A stretch of 38,782 nucleotides of DNA from JBJKRF01 sp046704785 (lineage in GTDB: Bacteria; Chloroflexota; Anaerolineae; Anaerolineales; Villigracilaceae). Of the stretch, positions 15,862 through 23,568 are shown in pieces (the stretch's first letter is position 1; each line of letters begins with the position of its first letter). Where the stretch lies: positions 1-38,782 of the forward strand of contig JBJKRF010000131.1 in assembly GCA_046704785.1 (NCBI GenBank). Direction: 5' to 3'. The position numbers and the translations under genes are program-made. The notes under the pieces are model-generated. The model was given only the letters and a program-made list of their open reading frames with translations. It was not told the DNA's origin and did no database searches.

Positions 15862-16287
15862 ATGAAACGTTCTTTTCTGTCCGTGTTTTTTGTTGTTGCG
15901 CTGGTTGCTGTTTTTCTAGCAACTACGGCGGCGGCCCCACTACCCGGGCCCACACCTACACCGACGATCACACTCGTCCGTGGCCTCCCTGCAACGATGA
16001 CGGTGGGCCAATCGGCCACAGTGACCATCAATGTGCAGAGCGATCAGGAATTTATTTCGGTGGCGACTCTGCCTGACGACCAGTTCCCTGGCAAAGGCAT
16101 TACAGCTGGGCGTCCTGATCATGCCAAGCGGGGTTCCTCGGCTACCGTGCAGGTGACTTTTACGGCTAAAAGTTCGACGGCCTCCATGCCGGGGAGCGTT
16201 GATCCGGTGGGTGTCGTAGTCGGTGTGCGCTATCCGAATAATCAAGTTGTCGTGCAAAGGTTTAACTTTGACGTTCAAGTACCGTAA
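15862..16287 (+). CDS. small secreted protein of unknown function
   Basis: The 141-residue protein has a classical signal peptide (MKRSFLSVFFVVALVAVFLA) with likely cleavage after about residue 25, then a short Pro/Thr-rich stretch and one beta-rich domain (LPATMTVGQSATVTINV and VQVTFTAKS) of immunoglobulin-like character. No Cys is present for lipid attachment, so it is probably released or surface-adsorbed. AGGAG lies 7 nt before the ATG. It has its own strong terminator and appears monocistronic. I do not recognise a family. Confidence 0.65.
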   Translation: MKRSFLSVFFVVALVAVFLATTAAAPLPGPTPTPTITLVRGLPATMTVGQSATVTINVQSDQEFISVATLPDDQFPGKGITAGRPDHAKRGSSATVQVTFTAKSSTASMPGSVDPVGVVVGVRYPNNQVVVQRFNFDVQVP

Positions 16288-16288
16288 C

Positions 16289-16322
16289 AAGTAAAACTCC
16301 CCTGCCAGGGGAGTTTTACTTT
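16289..16322. terminator. bidirectional terminator between convergent genes
   Basis: A perfect 15-bp stem, AAGTAAAACTCCCCT (16289-16303) with AGGGGAGTTTTACTT (16307-16321), encloses a GCC loop. The T-rich and A-rich arms let it serve both the rightward secreted-protein gene and the leftward pirin gene. Confidence 0.85.
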
Positions 16323-16346
16323 AAATAACCAATGGCCTTCTACCGA

Positions 16347-17213
16347 TTAACTTTTGACGAACGCACCGCTGCGCAGATCGGCCAGGGTCTGTTGGATTTC
16401 TTCGACCGTGTTCATCACGAAGGGGCCGTAGGGCACGATCGGCTCTTTGAAGGGCGCACCGGCCATCAGCATAAAGTGGACGGACGACTCTGCCGCTGCC
16501 CGGATGCGAACCTGCTCCCCGTCGCCGAAGACAGCCATTGTGACGGCCTCGACAGACTCCCCCTGGTCGGACTCGTCCAACCCGAAGGTGCCTTTGCCCT
16601 CGAAGATGTAGGCCAGCAGCGTGTGACCCTGCGGCACGTCCTGGATGAATTCGGCGCCGGGTGCAAGTTCGATGTCCACATAGAGCGGTTCGGCGGCGAT
16701 CTCTGTCACCGGCCCACGGATTCCGGCGGCCTCGCCGGCCACTACGCGTACCTTTACACCGTTGCGCTCACCGCTGGGAATCGTCCGGGCGTTGACCTCC
16801 TGGTAGCGCGGCGTAGTCATTTTCAGGCGGGCCGGCAGGTTGACCCATAGCTGAAAACCGTAGATCGCGCCCGATGGACCACGGCTTGGCATTTCCTCGT
16901 GCAGGATGCCCCGTCCCGATGTCATCCATTGCACATCGCCGGGGCCGATCGATCCGGCATTACCCAAACTGTCGCGATGGCGGGTGGCGCCTTCAAGCAT
17001 GTAAGTAACGGTCTCGATGCCGCGATGCGGGTGCATCGGAAAACCGCGGATCGGTCCTTCGATGGGATCGTTGAAGGCGAAATGGTCGAATAGCAGGAAG
17101 GGATCAAAGCGGTTGGAAGCGTGAGGCGCGATGGAACGACGCAGTAATACGCCGGCACCCTCGATGACGTATTGGGGCTCGATTAAAGTGGTAACTTTGC
17201 GGAGTTGTTTCAT
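16347..17213 (-). CDS. pirin family protein
   Basis: The 288-residue bicupin protein has the pirin N-terminal metal motif FPMHPHRGIETVTYMLEG, with His residues of HxH and the downstream Glu, followed by WMTSGRGILHEEM. The C-terminal cupin is typical of the pirin_C domain. Bacterial pirins bind Fe or Ni; some have quercetinase activity and others modulate metabolic enzymes. The role here is undetermined. ATG 17213 is preferred to an in-frame TTG at 17222, because AAGGAG lies 10 nt before the ATG but directly abuts the TTG. It appears monocistronic. Confidence 0.9.
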   Translation of the reverse strand: MKQLRKVTTLIEPQYVIEGAGVLLRRSIAPHASNRFDPFLLFDHFAFNDPIEGPIRGFPMHPHRGIETVTYMLEGATRHRDSLGNAGSIGPGDVQWMTSGRGILHEEMPSRGPSGAIYGFQLWVNLPARLKMTTPRYQEVNARTIPSGERNGVKVRVVAGEAAGIRGPVTEIAAEPLYVDIELAPGAEFIQDVPQGHTLLAYIFEGKGTFGLDESDQGESVEAVTMAVFGDGEQVRIRAAAESSVHFMLMAGAPFKEPIVPYGPFVMNTVEEIQQTLADLRSGAFVKS

Positions 17214-17398
17214 ACCGATCAATCTCCTTGAAATTGGAGGAACATTGCCGCCATTATAGCCATTGGTTATCTAAATGTCAAATAGTTTAATATCAAAATA
17301 ATATTAGAGGAATGTCATTCTTGTGGTGGTGCCGTTGACGAAGGAGTTTGCTCCTGTTCCAAACGCGCCGCTTTTTTAATATCCATTTCCACATATTC

Positions 17399-17433
17399 AA
17401 AAGTTCCCACCGGCAAAACCGGTGGGAACTTTT
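17399..17433 (-). terminator. terminator after the M1 peptidase gene
   Basis: A 15-bp stem, AAAAGTTCCCACCGG (17399-17413) with CCGGTGGGAACTTTT (17419-17433), has a CAAAA loop. On the minus strand it directly follows the peptidase stop codon at 17434-17436 and ends in a T run. Confidence 0.8.
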
Positions 17434-18945
17434 TTAGGGGGTAACCCATGTTTGAAAAAGTGGCGTCAGGTTGCAGCCGCAATCTCTTTCGGCAATGGTC
17501 TGTAGGCCGTCCGTGGTGGTGTTCTGCCAGGTGTACGTTTTGACGTAGTCGCGTAGGAAGCGGTCGAAGGTATTCGCGCCGAGTTGGTCACGCAAGGCCA
17601 GGATGAATAATGGCCCGCGCCCGTAGACGATAGCGCTGTATTCCTCGGACGTGTAGGCGGCCACGGGTTTTCCGACGGGAATCTTCTGGTTGTCGATGCG
17701 CGCCCAACGGTTCTGTAACGATTGTTTGAATCCCTGGGCTGCCTTGTCGCCGTAACGGTCTTTGTAATACTGCCAAGTGGCGAACTGCGCCAGTGCTTCG
17801 TCCAGCCAGGGCTGGTTGAGCTGGTCGTCACCGACCAGGTTATAGAACCATTGGTGCGCCACTTCGTGCGCCACGGTGGCTTCCATGATTGTATGGGTCG
17901 AGTTGTCATTCTGATACAGGCTGTTGGCAAGCGCCACCAGGCCGGGGTATTCGACGCCCAGCGCAGTAGTCGGCGTTGCAATCACGTCCAGTTCGGTGTA
18001 GGGGTAAGGAGCGTAACGCTGACTGTCCTGCTGGAGGGCGTGTGTCGCCACGTCCAAGGTTGCCCTGGCGTCCGTTTCGTTGCCCGTGGGAGCGTAACTG
18101 TTAATAGTCACCTCGCCGAGCTTCGCGCTGACTTTCTGGTAGTTTCTGGCGGCGGTGAGCATGAAGTCGTGGCCGGGCCCTAATGCGAACAGCACCTCCT
18201 GCTGCGTAGTTGTGACCTGCCGTGAGACTTCCCGTCCCGTGGCGACCAGCGTCAGGTCAGACGGCGCGACCACGCGCACCACGTAGTACGCCGGGTCGGT
18301 ATAGGTCAGGTCGCCCCAGGGCGCGGGAATGGCGTCGCTCCAGCCGCTTTGGTCATAGGCGGGGATCATCGGATAGGCGTGTGACAGGGTCAGCACACCC
18401 TGCGTGGAGATCAGCACGCCGTAGTTCGTCTGCGGGTTGGTAGGAACATCCAGCGTGAATATCATCGCGATCGTGAGAGTCTCCCCCGGCTGGAGGGCCT
18501 TCGCCGGTTGGACGCTCAGAACGCTGGCGTTGTTTGCCCTGTAGTGGGGAACTACAGGCAGGCCGTCGATACTCAGACTGGTGATTTTCATCGCGCCGCC
18601 AAGGATATTGGGGAAGGTGCGAAACTCGATGGCGTTCAGTGCCCGGTTCGCCCGATTGGTGTAGCGGACCGCTTCCCGTCCGCTGACGTGCAGCAAGTCG
18701 TCGGCGAGGCTCCATTCGATGTGGTAGATTGGCGCGCCGGGCAGGCTGGAGAACGCGTCTCGCTGGCTCGCTGTCAGCCCGGGGGCGAAGAGCTGCGGGT
18801 CGTCCCAGGGAAGGCCGAGAAAAGAGACCGGACCGCCCATTGTCGCGGTAACGGCGGGCGGCTTCGGGGGCGTGGGCTGTATCGGTAGGGGGCTACAGGC
18901 CAGCAGAAAAATCAACAGCGCCAGACTCGACCACAGACGCCGCAT
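17434..18945 (-). CDS. M1 family metallopeptidase lipoprotein
   Basis: This 503-residue protein has a lipoprotein signal with lipobox LLAC (Cys17) and a short Pro-rich linker. The M1 (gluzincin) catalytic motif is HEVAH (residues 360-364) with the third zinc ligand Glu383 in WLDEALAQ, 18 residues later. An SAIVYGRGP segment carries the likely transition-state Tyr. The N-terminal part is a beta-rich aminopeptidase domain; no GxMEN exopeptidase motif is seen, the equivalent stretch reading TALGVEYPGLVAL. It is expected on the outer membrane face. The ATG at 18943-18945 gives a perfect signal peptide but lies inside the truncated ABC ATPase frame, so its original promoter is probably gone. Confidence 0.85.
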   Translation of the reverse strand: MRRLWSSLALLIFLLACSPLPIQPTPPKPPAVTATMGGPVSFLGLPWDDPQLFAPGLTASQRDAFSSLPGAPIYHIEWSLADDLLHVSGREAVRYTNRANRALNAIEFRTFPNILGGAMKITSLSIDGLPVVPHYRANNASVLSVQPAKALQPGETLTIAMIFTLDVPTNPQTNYGVLISTQGVLTLSHAYPMIPAYDQSGWSDAIPAPWGDLTYTDPAYYVVRVVAPSDLTLVATGREVSRQVTTTQQEVLFALGPGHDFMLTAARNYQKVSAKLGEVTINSYAPTGNETDARATLDVATHALQQDSQRYAPYPYTELDVIATPTTALGVEYPGLVALANSLYQNDNSTHTIMEATVAHEVAHQWFYNLVGDDQLNQPWLDEALAQFATWQYYKDRYGDKAAQGFKQSLQNRWARIDNQKIPVGKPVAAYTSEEYSAIVYGRGPLFILALRDQLGANTFDRFLRDYVKTYTWQNTTTDGLQTIAERDCGCNLTPLFQTWVTP

Positions 18946-19342
18946 ACTCTTCGATTTCCATCTCATAGATTTTGCCGAACAGGGTGAAGGTGTCGATGGC
19001 CGGCAGGTGGTACCAGAGTTGCGGGCGCTGCCCGAAAACCGTCCCGATCTGGTACGCCAGTTTCTGGCGTTCGCGCCAAGGCACGAATCCAAGCACATGG
19101 GCGTCTCCCGCCGTGGGGTAGATGATGCCGGTTAGCATTTTGATGGTCGTCGATTTGCCCGCGCCGTTGGGGCCGATAAACCCCAGCAGTTCGCCGGATT
19201 CCATCTCGAACGAGATTCCGCGCACGGCCTCGACGGTCGCGTAGTTCGGTTTGAACAACGCGCGGACGCTGCCGCTCAACCCCGCGGCCTTGCGTTTGGA
19301 TTGAAAGGTCTTCTGGAGTTGTTCGACGCAGATGGCGGCCAT
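18893..19342 (-). pseudogene. truncated ABC transporter ATP-binding protein (COG4586-like)
   Basis: The frame opens with a normal ABC ATPase: Walker A GPNGAGKST at residues 57-65, and a Q-loop region containing TVFGQRPQLWYHLPAIDTF typical of the COG4586/ABC-2 type. After about residue 133 (KIYEMEIEEY) the similarity stops and the frame runs 16 unrelated residues in an alternative frame of the peptidase signal-peptide sequence before the stop at 18893. The signature LSxGQ, Walker B and D/H-loops are missing, so it cannot hydrolyse ATP. Family members are about 320 residues. No permease gene lies nearby. The join suggests a deletion fusing the gene to the peptidase start. The ATG at 19342 follows TAAAAT by 6 nt. 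Confidence 0.75.
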
Positions 19343-19348
19343 GCAAAT

Positions 19349-19354
19349 ATTTTA
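19349..19354 (-). promoter_or_regulatory. -10-like box 6 nt before the ABC remnant start
   Basis: TAAAAT on the minus strand ends 6 nt before the ATG at 19342 and no Shine-Dalgarno is visible, the arrangement expected for a leaderless transcript. No consensus -35 is apparent. Confidence 0.4.
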
Positions 19355-19389
19355 CAGTAGAATCCTTCGGAGAAAGCCAAGCAGGATGA

Positions 19390-20133
19390 CTATTCCACCG
19401 GGTCGAATTGTTTGAAGTGATGGAACTTTGTTTTATGTAGCGAAAATTTGACCAGCACGCCTAAAATTTCGAGCCCATATTTGACGCTGCGCCTGAAATT
19501 GATCGAAGAGGCTTCGGGGAAATAACGCGTCACGATGGGCACCTCGCGGAACGTCAAATTGCACATCATACCCTGCGCAATGATCTCGGTATCGAAGACA
19601 AAATCGTCGCTGTTTTCCAGGAATCGTACGGTTTCCAGGTATTTGCGTGAATAGCTGCGGAAGCCGGAGTGGATTTCTGTCAGGTAGCGGGCAAAGACGA
19701 TATTGGCGAAGGCTGTCAGAAAGACGTTGGCGACATACTTCCACCAGGGCATACCCCCTTCCAGCGGGTGCCCGCCGAGCATGCGCGAACCGAAAACGGC
19801 GTCGGCTTTTCCTTTGAGAATGGGAAAGACCATGTCAGGGATGACGGTGGCGTCGTACTGATGGTCGGGGTGTAGCATGACGACGATCTCCGCCCCCAGT
19901 TGGAGCGCCTCGCGATAGCAGGTTTTCTGATTCCGGCCGTAGCCGTAATTTTGGGGATGCTGAAAAACGATTAATCCGGACTGTTTGGCGATCTCGACGG
20001 TGTTATCTGTGGAGGCGTCGTCAACGAGAATGATATTCTTTCGGTAGTCTTGGGGAATCTCGTCCAATGTCTTAATGAGCGTCTTTGCGGCATTGTAGGC
20101 TGGAAGAACAATAAATATTTTTTTATTCTCCAT
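19390..20133 (-). CDS. glycosyltransferase family 2 (DPM1-like)
   Basis: The 247-residue protein has the GT2 fold: IVLPAYNAAKTL at the N terminus, VDDASTDNT as the nucleotide-sugar binding acidic motif, MLHPDHQYD in place of the DxD region, and GSRMLGG further on. The lack of C-terminal membrane helices resembles soluble polyprenol-phosphate mannose/glucose synthases (DPM1-like) that charge lipid carriers for surface glycans. The start is placed at ATG 20133 (MENKKIF), which overlaps the upstream methyltransferase gene by 11 nt and implies translational coupling. It is the last gene of a leftward AT-rich set with a methyltransferase and a polytopic membrane protein. Confidence 0.85.
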   Translation of the reverse strand: MENKKIFIVLPAYNAAKTLIKTLDEIPQDYRKNIILVDDASTDNTVEIAKQSGLIVFQHPQNYGYGRNQKTCYREALQLGAEIVVMLHPDHQYDATVIPDMVFPILKGKADAVFGSRMLGGHPLEGGMPWWKYVANVFLTAFANIVFARYLTEIHSGFRSYSRKYLETVRFLENSDDFVFDTEIIAQGMMCNLTFREVPIVTRYFPEASSINFRRSVKYGLEILGVLVKFSLHKTKFHHFKQFDPVE

Positions 20134-20809
20134 AATTTTCTGCCTCGACAATGAATTGATAGCCCAAAAGCGTAGGAAACAGGAAAGTCAGATTGGCAAA
20201 AAGTTTATAGATTATCTTTCCAATCGGAGTGACAAAAAATGGAGAGATGAGTTCCAGCGGGATGGGGGTTACATGGATGGACCGAATTTGCAAACCACTT
20301 GTCTCCACTAGATGGGCGATTGTTTTGCGGGTGAAGAACCTGAGATGCGTCCTGTCTAGAATTCCTCGGTCGGTGTAGTCAAAATGCCCGAAGAGTAAAT
20401 TGAGGCGTACCCATATATTGGCAATATTTGGTACGGAAATGTAGAAGCGGGCCCCCGCTTTCTGATGGGAAATAAGTTTTTTTAATACTTGGCCGGGATT
20501 ACTTGTATGTTCCAAAATATCGGCAAGTACGATGGCGTCGTATCCTTGTAAAAATATCTCAGGAGCATTTTCTACAGTACCTACCCATACTTCTTTATAT
20601 GCTGGCGATGCTAATTTTGCCCAGTTAGAGTTTGGTTCGATTCCGTAAAAGAGAAGATCTGTATCGCTGCAAGTGCGCGCCATCACACCGGTTGCTGTGC
20701 CGACATCCAGTATCTTGCTTTCTGATGGAGCGCCTTTTAACATCCTTGCGATCACTGAATGGCTTGACCACGGACTGGGTTTATCTAGGTATGGAGACTC
20801 GATTGTCAT
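20123..20809 (-). CDS. class I SAM-dependent methyltransferase
   Basis: The 228-residue protein has motif I ILDVGTATGVMA at about residues 33-44, then GIEPNSN and the acidic motif AIVLADILEHTSNP, typical of Methyltransf_23 (UbiG-like) enzymes that bind S-adenosylmethionine. The C-terminal stretch is hydrophobic (about residues 180-220), hinting at membrane proximity. Lying between a GT-C-like membrane protein and a GT2 enzyme suggests it modifies a lipid or glycan precursor, but no acceptor can be named. The SAM it uses would yield SAH for ahcY in the same cell. Confidence 0.8.
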   Translation of the reverse strand: MTIESPYLDKPSPWSSHSVIARMLKGAPSESKILDVGTATGVMARTCSDTDLLFYGIEPNSNWAKLASPAYKEVWVGTVENAPEIFLQGYDAIVLADILEHTSNPGQVLKKLISHQKAGARFYISVPNIANIWVRLNLLFGHFDYTDRGILDRTHLRFFTRKTIAHLVETSGLQIRSIHVTPIPLELISPFFVTPIGKIIYKLFANLTFLFPTLLGYQFIVEAENYGE

Positions 20810-20821
20810 GATTTGTAGGGC

Positions 20822-22054
20822 TTAAGCAATGTTTAGGAAAATGTCTACGCCGACAAGATACTGGATAATTGAAATGCCGATTAAAACCATCAAATATCTT
20901 TTAGGAATGTACTTAATGCCGTAGGCTGTCAAAAGCATCAGCGGAACTGTAAAATCGAGCGTGTACCGTGGGCCGAATTGAACCCAACCGGTTCCCATGA
21001 GCAAAAAAATCGGTATGCTGGTGAGGATAATGGACAATAATAGAAACTTGATATTCCAATCTGAGAATTCTTTAAAAATAACGGGAAAAACAAGAAAGAA
21101 AACAGGGCTTAAGAGGAAAAGCGAGCCTCCCATGTAAGTTTGGGCGTTGAAAGGTAATGGGTAATAAATATATTGATAATAAAAATTTACTGGAACATAA
21201 TATAGATTGAAAGCTCCATATTTTTTAAAATTGGCGAGGAAAATTGGTGCCATTTCGTGATAAGGAAGGCCGACATTGAGCCAACTTCCAAAGCGCGAGT
21301 AATTGTATGATAGAAACCACAGCCCCAATACGAGAGGTGGAATTAAAGCGACTACCGTATTGGTAAGAAGCGTTGTTTTTTTCTGGCTCCAGTTTTTAGA
21401 TAGTAAGTAGTAAGCGGGCCAAATCCCTGTAAAGACCAAATTGCCACGTGTAAGCATCGCCAGTCCAATGGCGGTCCCAGTTAACAAGAAAGCCATGGTC
21501 CCTGATGCGCGGATTGCAACGATGTAAGCTAGCAGCACAAAAAAGAATCCAACTAACTGCCCAGTGAACCAAACTTCTCCAAACGGAGCCAGGACGAAGT
21601 GTACCGTGCCGAACGCAAAAAATATTGTCAAAGCACCAACTGCAAATTGATCGAGATTGATGAGCTTTGTGATGCTTACAGAATTCAGGAGCAGCGCCAT
21701 TAAAGCGACATTAGCCGCTGCGATAATCACCGTGACAAATACGTCGCTGATATGGATTCCAAAGATGGCTACCAGCGGCATGAAGAGGATCGCTGGCACT
21801 GGCGGCCAGTAAAGAAAATACATCCCATTAAAAAAGACGAGGTCGTGTGTCGATGGCGGGATAATTCTCAAATGGTATTGTCCGTGCAAGAAGGCGTCTG
21901 CCAGGTAGTTGTAATAGGCTACATCGGTAAGTCGAAAAGGAGAGCCTTTGATGCCCGAAATGGCGAAGTACACAAGAAGGCTGAAGCAAAAGGCCCATAA
22001 AGGATTGCTCCAAAGGCTAATGATTCGGCTGAAAGGTTCTAATATTTTTTTCAT
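20822..22054 (-). CDS. polytopic membrane protein, GT-C glycosyltransferase-like
   Basis: The 410-residue protein has about ten transmembrane segments. The first large external loop after TM1 contains RLTDVAYYNYLADAFLHGQY, with an Asp near the membrane, and YWPPVPAILFMPL, which resembles GT39/GT83-type glycosyltransferases that use polyprenyl-phosphate sugars. It is shorter than many family members (about 500 residues) and lacks an obvious soluble C-terminal domain. GAGGG precedes the ATG by about 8 nt. It leads the leftward AT-rich set with the methyltransferase 12 nt downstream. The transferase function is inferred from topology and context. Confidence 0.65.
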   Translation of the reverse strand: MKKILEPFSRIISLWSNPLWAFCFSLLVYFAISGIKGSPFRLTDVAYYNYLADAFLHGQYHLRIIPPSTHDLVFFNGMYFLYWPPVPAILFMPLVAIFGIHISDVFVTVIIAAANVALMALLLNSVSITKLINLDQFAVGALTIFFAFGTVHFVLAPFGEVWFTGQLVGFFFVLLAYIVAIRASGTMAFLLTGTAIGLAMLTRGNLVFTGIWPAYYLLSKNWSQKKTTLLTNTVVALIPPLVLGLWFLSYNYSRFGSWLNVGLPYHEMAPIFLANFKKYGAFNLYYVPVNFYYQYIYYPLPFNAQTYMGGSLFLLSPVFFLVFPVIFKEFSDWNIKFLLLSIILTSIPIFLLMGTGWVQFGPRYTLDFTVPLMLLTAYGIKYIPKRYLMVLIGISIIQYLVGVDIFLNIA

Positions 22055-22328
22055 CGATAATCCCTCGAAACAAATGGATGTTTACTGCGCATGAAGTGAT
22101 AAATCAACATATCCCTGCGTCTGAAGAGATGTTGGTTGCTGTACACGGATTGTTCGACTGTATGCAGTTTAATGGAGATTGCACTTGTTAAGTTTAACCT
22201 GTGCTTATGTTTTTAGTGCAAGTTAAGGCCTGCAAAGATGCATCTTGATTTGGAGCGGCCTTTAAATCGTCGGGTTTGCCAGAAAGCAGACCTCCCGGCA
22301 AGTTTTTTGCCGGGAGGCGCAGTGTGCT
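22055..22328. other. intergenic region with hairpin
   Basis: This 274-bp AT-rich spacer lies between two leftward genes. Close to the next gene is a strong stem, CCTCCCGGCAA (22291-22301) with TTGCCGGGAGG (22307-22317). It is positioned as a terminator for the membrane-protein pair, though no T run follows on the minus strand. The remainder should hold the promoter of the GT-C-like gene, but I cannot pick one with confidence. Confidence 0.5.
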
Positions 22329-22835
22329 TTACTTCGCATTGCGACTGTTGAACTCGAACTCCATCAAAATGTACAGCCCCGCTGAAACACCTTTGAGCAC
22401 CAGGAAATAGAAAATACCACGCCCGATGGCAAGCACGATGGCAAAGACTGCGTTCAGGTTTGTGAATTGGTTTTGCGAGATGGCGAGCGTGATATAGTAG
22501 ACGGCTTGCGCCAGGTTGACCAAACCAAACACCCAGGCAAAAATGGACGTCAGGTCTGCAATCCACATCAGGGAGTCTGGATTGTAGAAGATCGTCTGAG
22601 AATCATCGTCCTCTTCCTCTTCCTCTTCGTCATCCATATCTTCCTCTTGGGTATGGATGGGGTTGTCTTGTGGGGGAACCTGCCCGATACGCTTTTCCAA
22701 GATTTCGTGGATGATATCGAAAGTATCGCTGCCCCATTCGTCGTGGTCGTTCTTGGTCCAAATGGCAAGCAACTCGTCCGTCTCTTTGAGTTCCATCGAA
22801 TTGAAAATCTGTGCACGCACCAGTTCATTGGTCAT
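22329..22835 (-). CDS. small membrane protein with acidic spacer (paralogue A)
   Basis: The 168-residue protein has three parts. Residues 14-55 form a helical block, ELKETDELLAIWTKND and then FDIIHEILEKRIGQVP, resembling short modules found next to zinc ribbons in other proteins. Residues 64-79 are a run of Asp/Glu. Residues 90-160 form two hydrophobic segments ending FYFLVLKGVSAGLYILMEF and then EFNSR. The C-terminal half is visibly related to the adjacent 109-residue protein. Function is unknown. Its start overlaps the stop of the upstream gene by 4 nt (ATGA-type), so the two are co-translated. Confidence 0.65.
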   Translation of the reverse strand: MTNELVRAQIFNSMELKETDELLAIWTKNDHDEWGSDTFDIIHEILEKRIGQVPPQDNPIHTQEEDMDDEEEEEEDDDSQTIFYNPDSLMWIADLTSIFAWVFGLVNLAQAVYYITLAISQNQFTNLNAVFAIVLAIGRGIFYFLVLKGVSAGLYILMEFEFNSRNAK

Positions 22836-23161
22836 GACGAAGCTCCTTTGCGTGCACGAATGTTGAACTCGATTTCCATCAGGACGTTAATGCCGATGGC
22901 GAAAGCCTGCAGGAGTAAAAAGTACACTACGCCGGTAATCAGCGTTGCAACGATTGAGATGTAGGTGTATGGGTCCGGGTGGAACGCCCCAGACTGCGTT
23001 TCACCGACAATGGTGTAGACGCTGAATATGACGCCCAGTAAGTAAACAAGCAGTACCAGCCAGGAAACTGCTTTCGACACGGATGCGATCAGGCTAAGCC
23101 TTTTAGGCGCGTAGTAGGCGCCCTCCTCGTCCAACATGTCTGATGAATCGTTAGAAAACAT
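22832..23161 (-). CDS. small membrane protein (paralogue B)
   Basis: The 109-residue protein has two hydrophobic segments (about residues 28-52 and 68-95) and ends with VVYFLLLQAFAIGINVLMEI and then EFNIRA. That ending parallels the last 40 residues of the neighbouring 168-residue protein: aromatic-Tyr-Phe-Leu, then L-M-E-x-E-F-N-x-R. It lacks the acidic spacer and the helical N-terminal block. It is first in a two-gene leftward unit. No function is recognised; hetero-oligomer formation with its paralogue is a reasonable guess. Confidence 0.65.
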   Translation of the reverse strand: MFSNDSSDMLDEEGAYYAPKRLSLIASVSKAVSWLVLLVYLLGVIFSVYTIVGETQSGAFHPDPYTYISIVATLITGVVYFLLLQAFAIGINVLMEIEFNIRARKGASS

Positions 23162-23568
23162 TCTTTTTCTCCCACGCGCTGAAATATTGTGGCTCTGATG
23201 AAATGCTTACACTGCCCTCATTCCCATGTGATTTGTGCCGACTTCCGAAGGGCCATACTACAACTTTCCACGAGTTTCGATGGTTGTAGAACCTCATTTG
23301 TCTTTTGCCATGAGAACTACGCTGGGCGATGGCTGCCTGAGTTTAACACAGAAAAGAGAGATTCTATTGAGGGGTTGGTACGATTTTGGCTCGTCTATTG
23401 AAAGTGTGCATGTCATTGCGAACGAGCGTTCTTTGCGAGTGACGCAATCTCACCTTTTGATGAAGGAGACTGCTTCATCGCCAAAGTGCGGCTTCTCGCA
23501 GTGACATTCCTCGCATACTTTTCATACATGCGCTATGATTTTTTAGCGTGTTTTGTAGTGATGGGAAA
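23162..23568. other. gene-free region holding a dispersed repeat
   Basis: This 407-bp stretch has no gene I can support. The left part (23162-23400) shows a few short open frames without ribosome binding sites or family resemblance. The right part is occupied by the repeat at 23412-23505. Confidence 0.6.
23412..23505. repeat. dispersed imperfect palindromic repeat, copy 2
   Basis: It begins GTCATTGCGA and ends TCTCGCAGTGAC, with internal GCAATCTC and GGAGACTGCTTCATCG, in the same order as the repeat at 6264-6340. The ends are roughly complementary. This type of element is widespread in intergenic regions of several phyla. Confidence 0.65.

Noticed and set aside
17315..17386. 24-codon leftward frame after the M1 peptidase terminator, reading MDIKKAARLEQEQTPSSTAP and a short end
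   Set aside because: It looks protein-like, but the terminator hairpin stands between it and the peptidase and no ribosome binding site or homologous family is visible. It may be a decayed gene end.
23189..23504. Two short rightward open frames
   Set aside because: They overlap the dispersed repeat and a gene-free region and lack ribosome binding sites and motifs.
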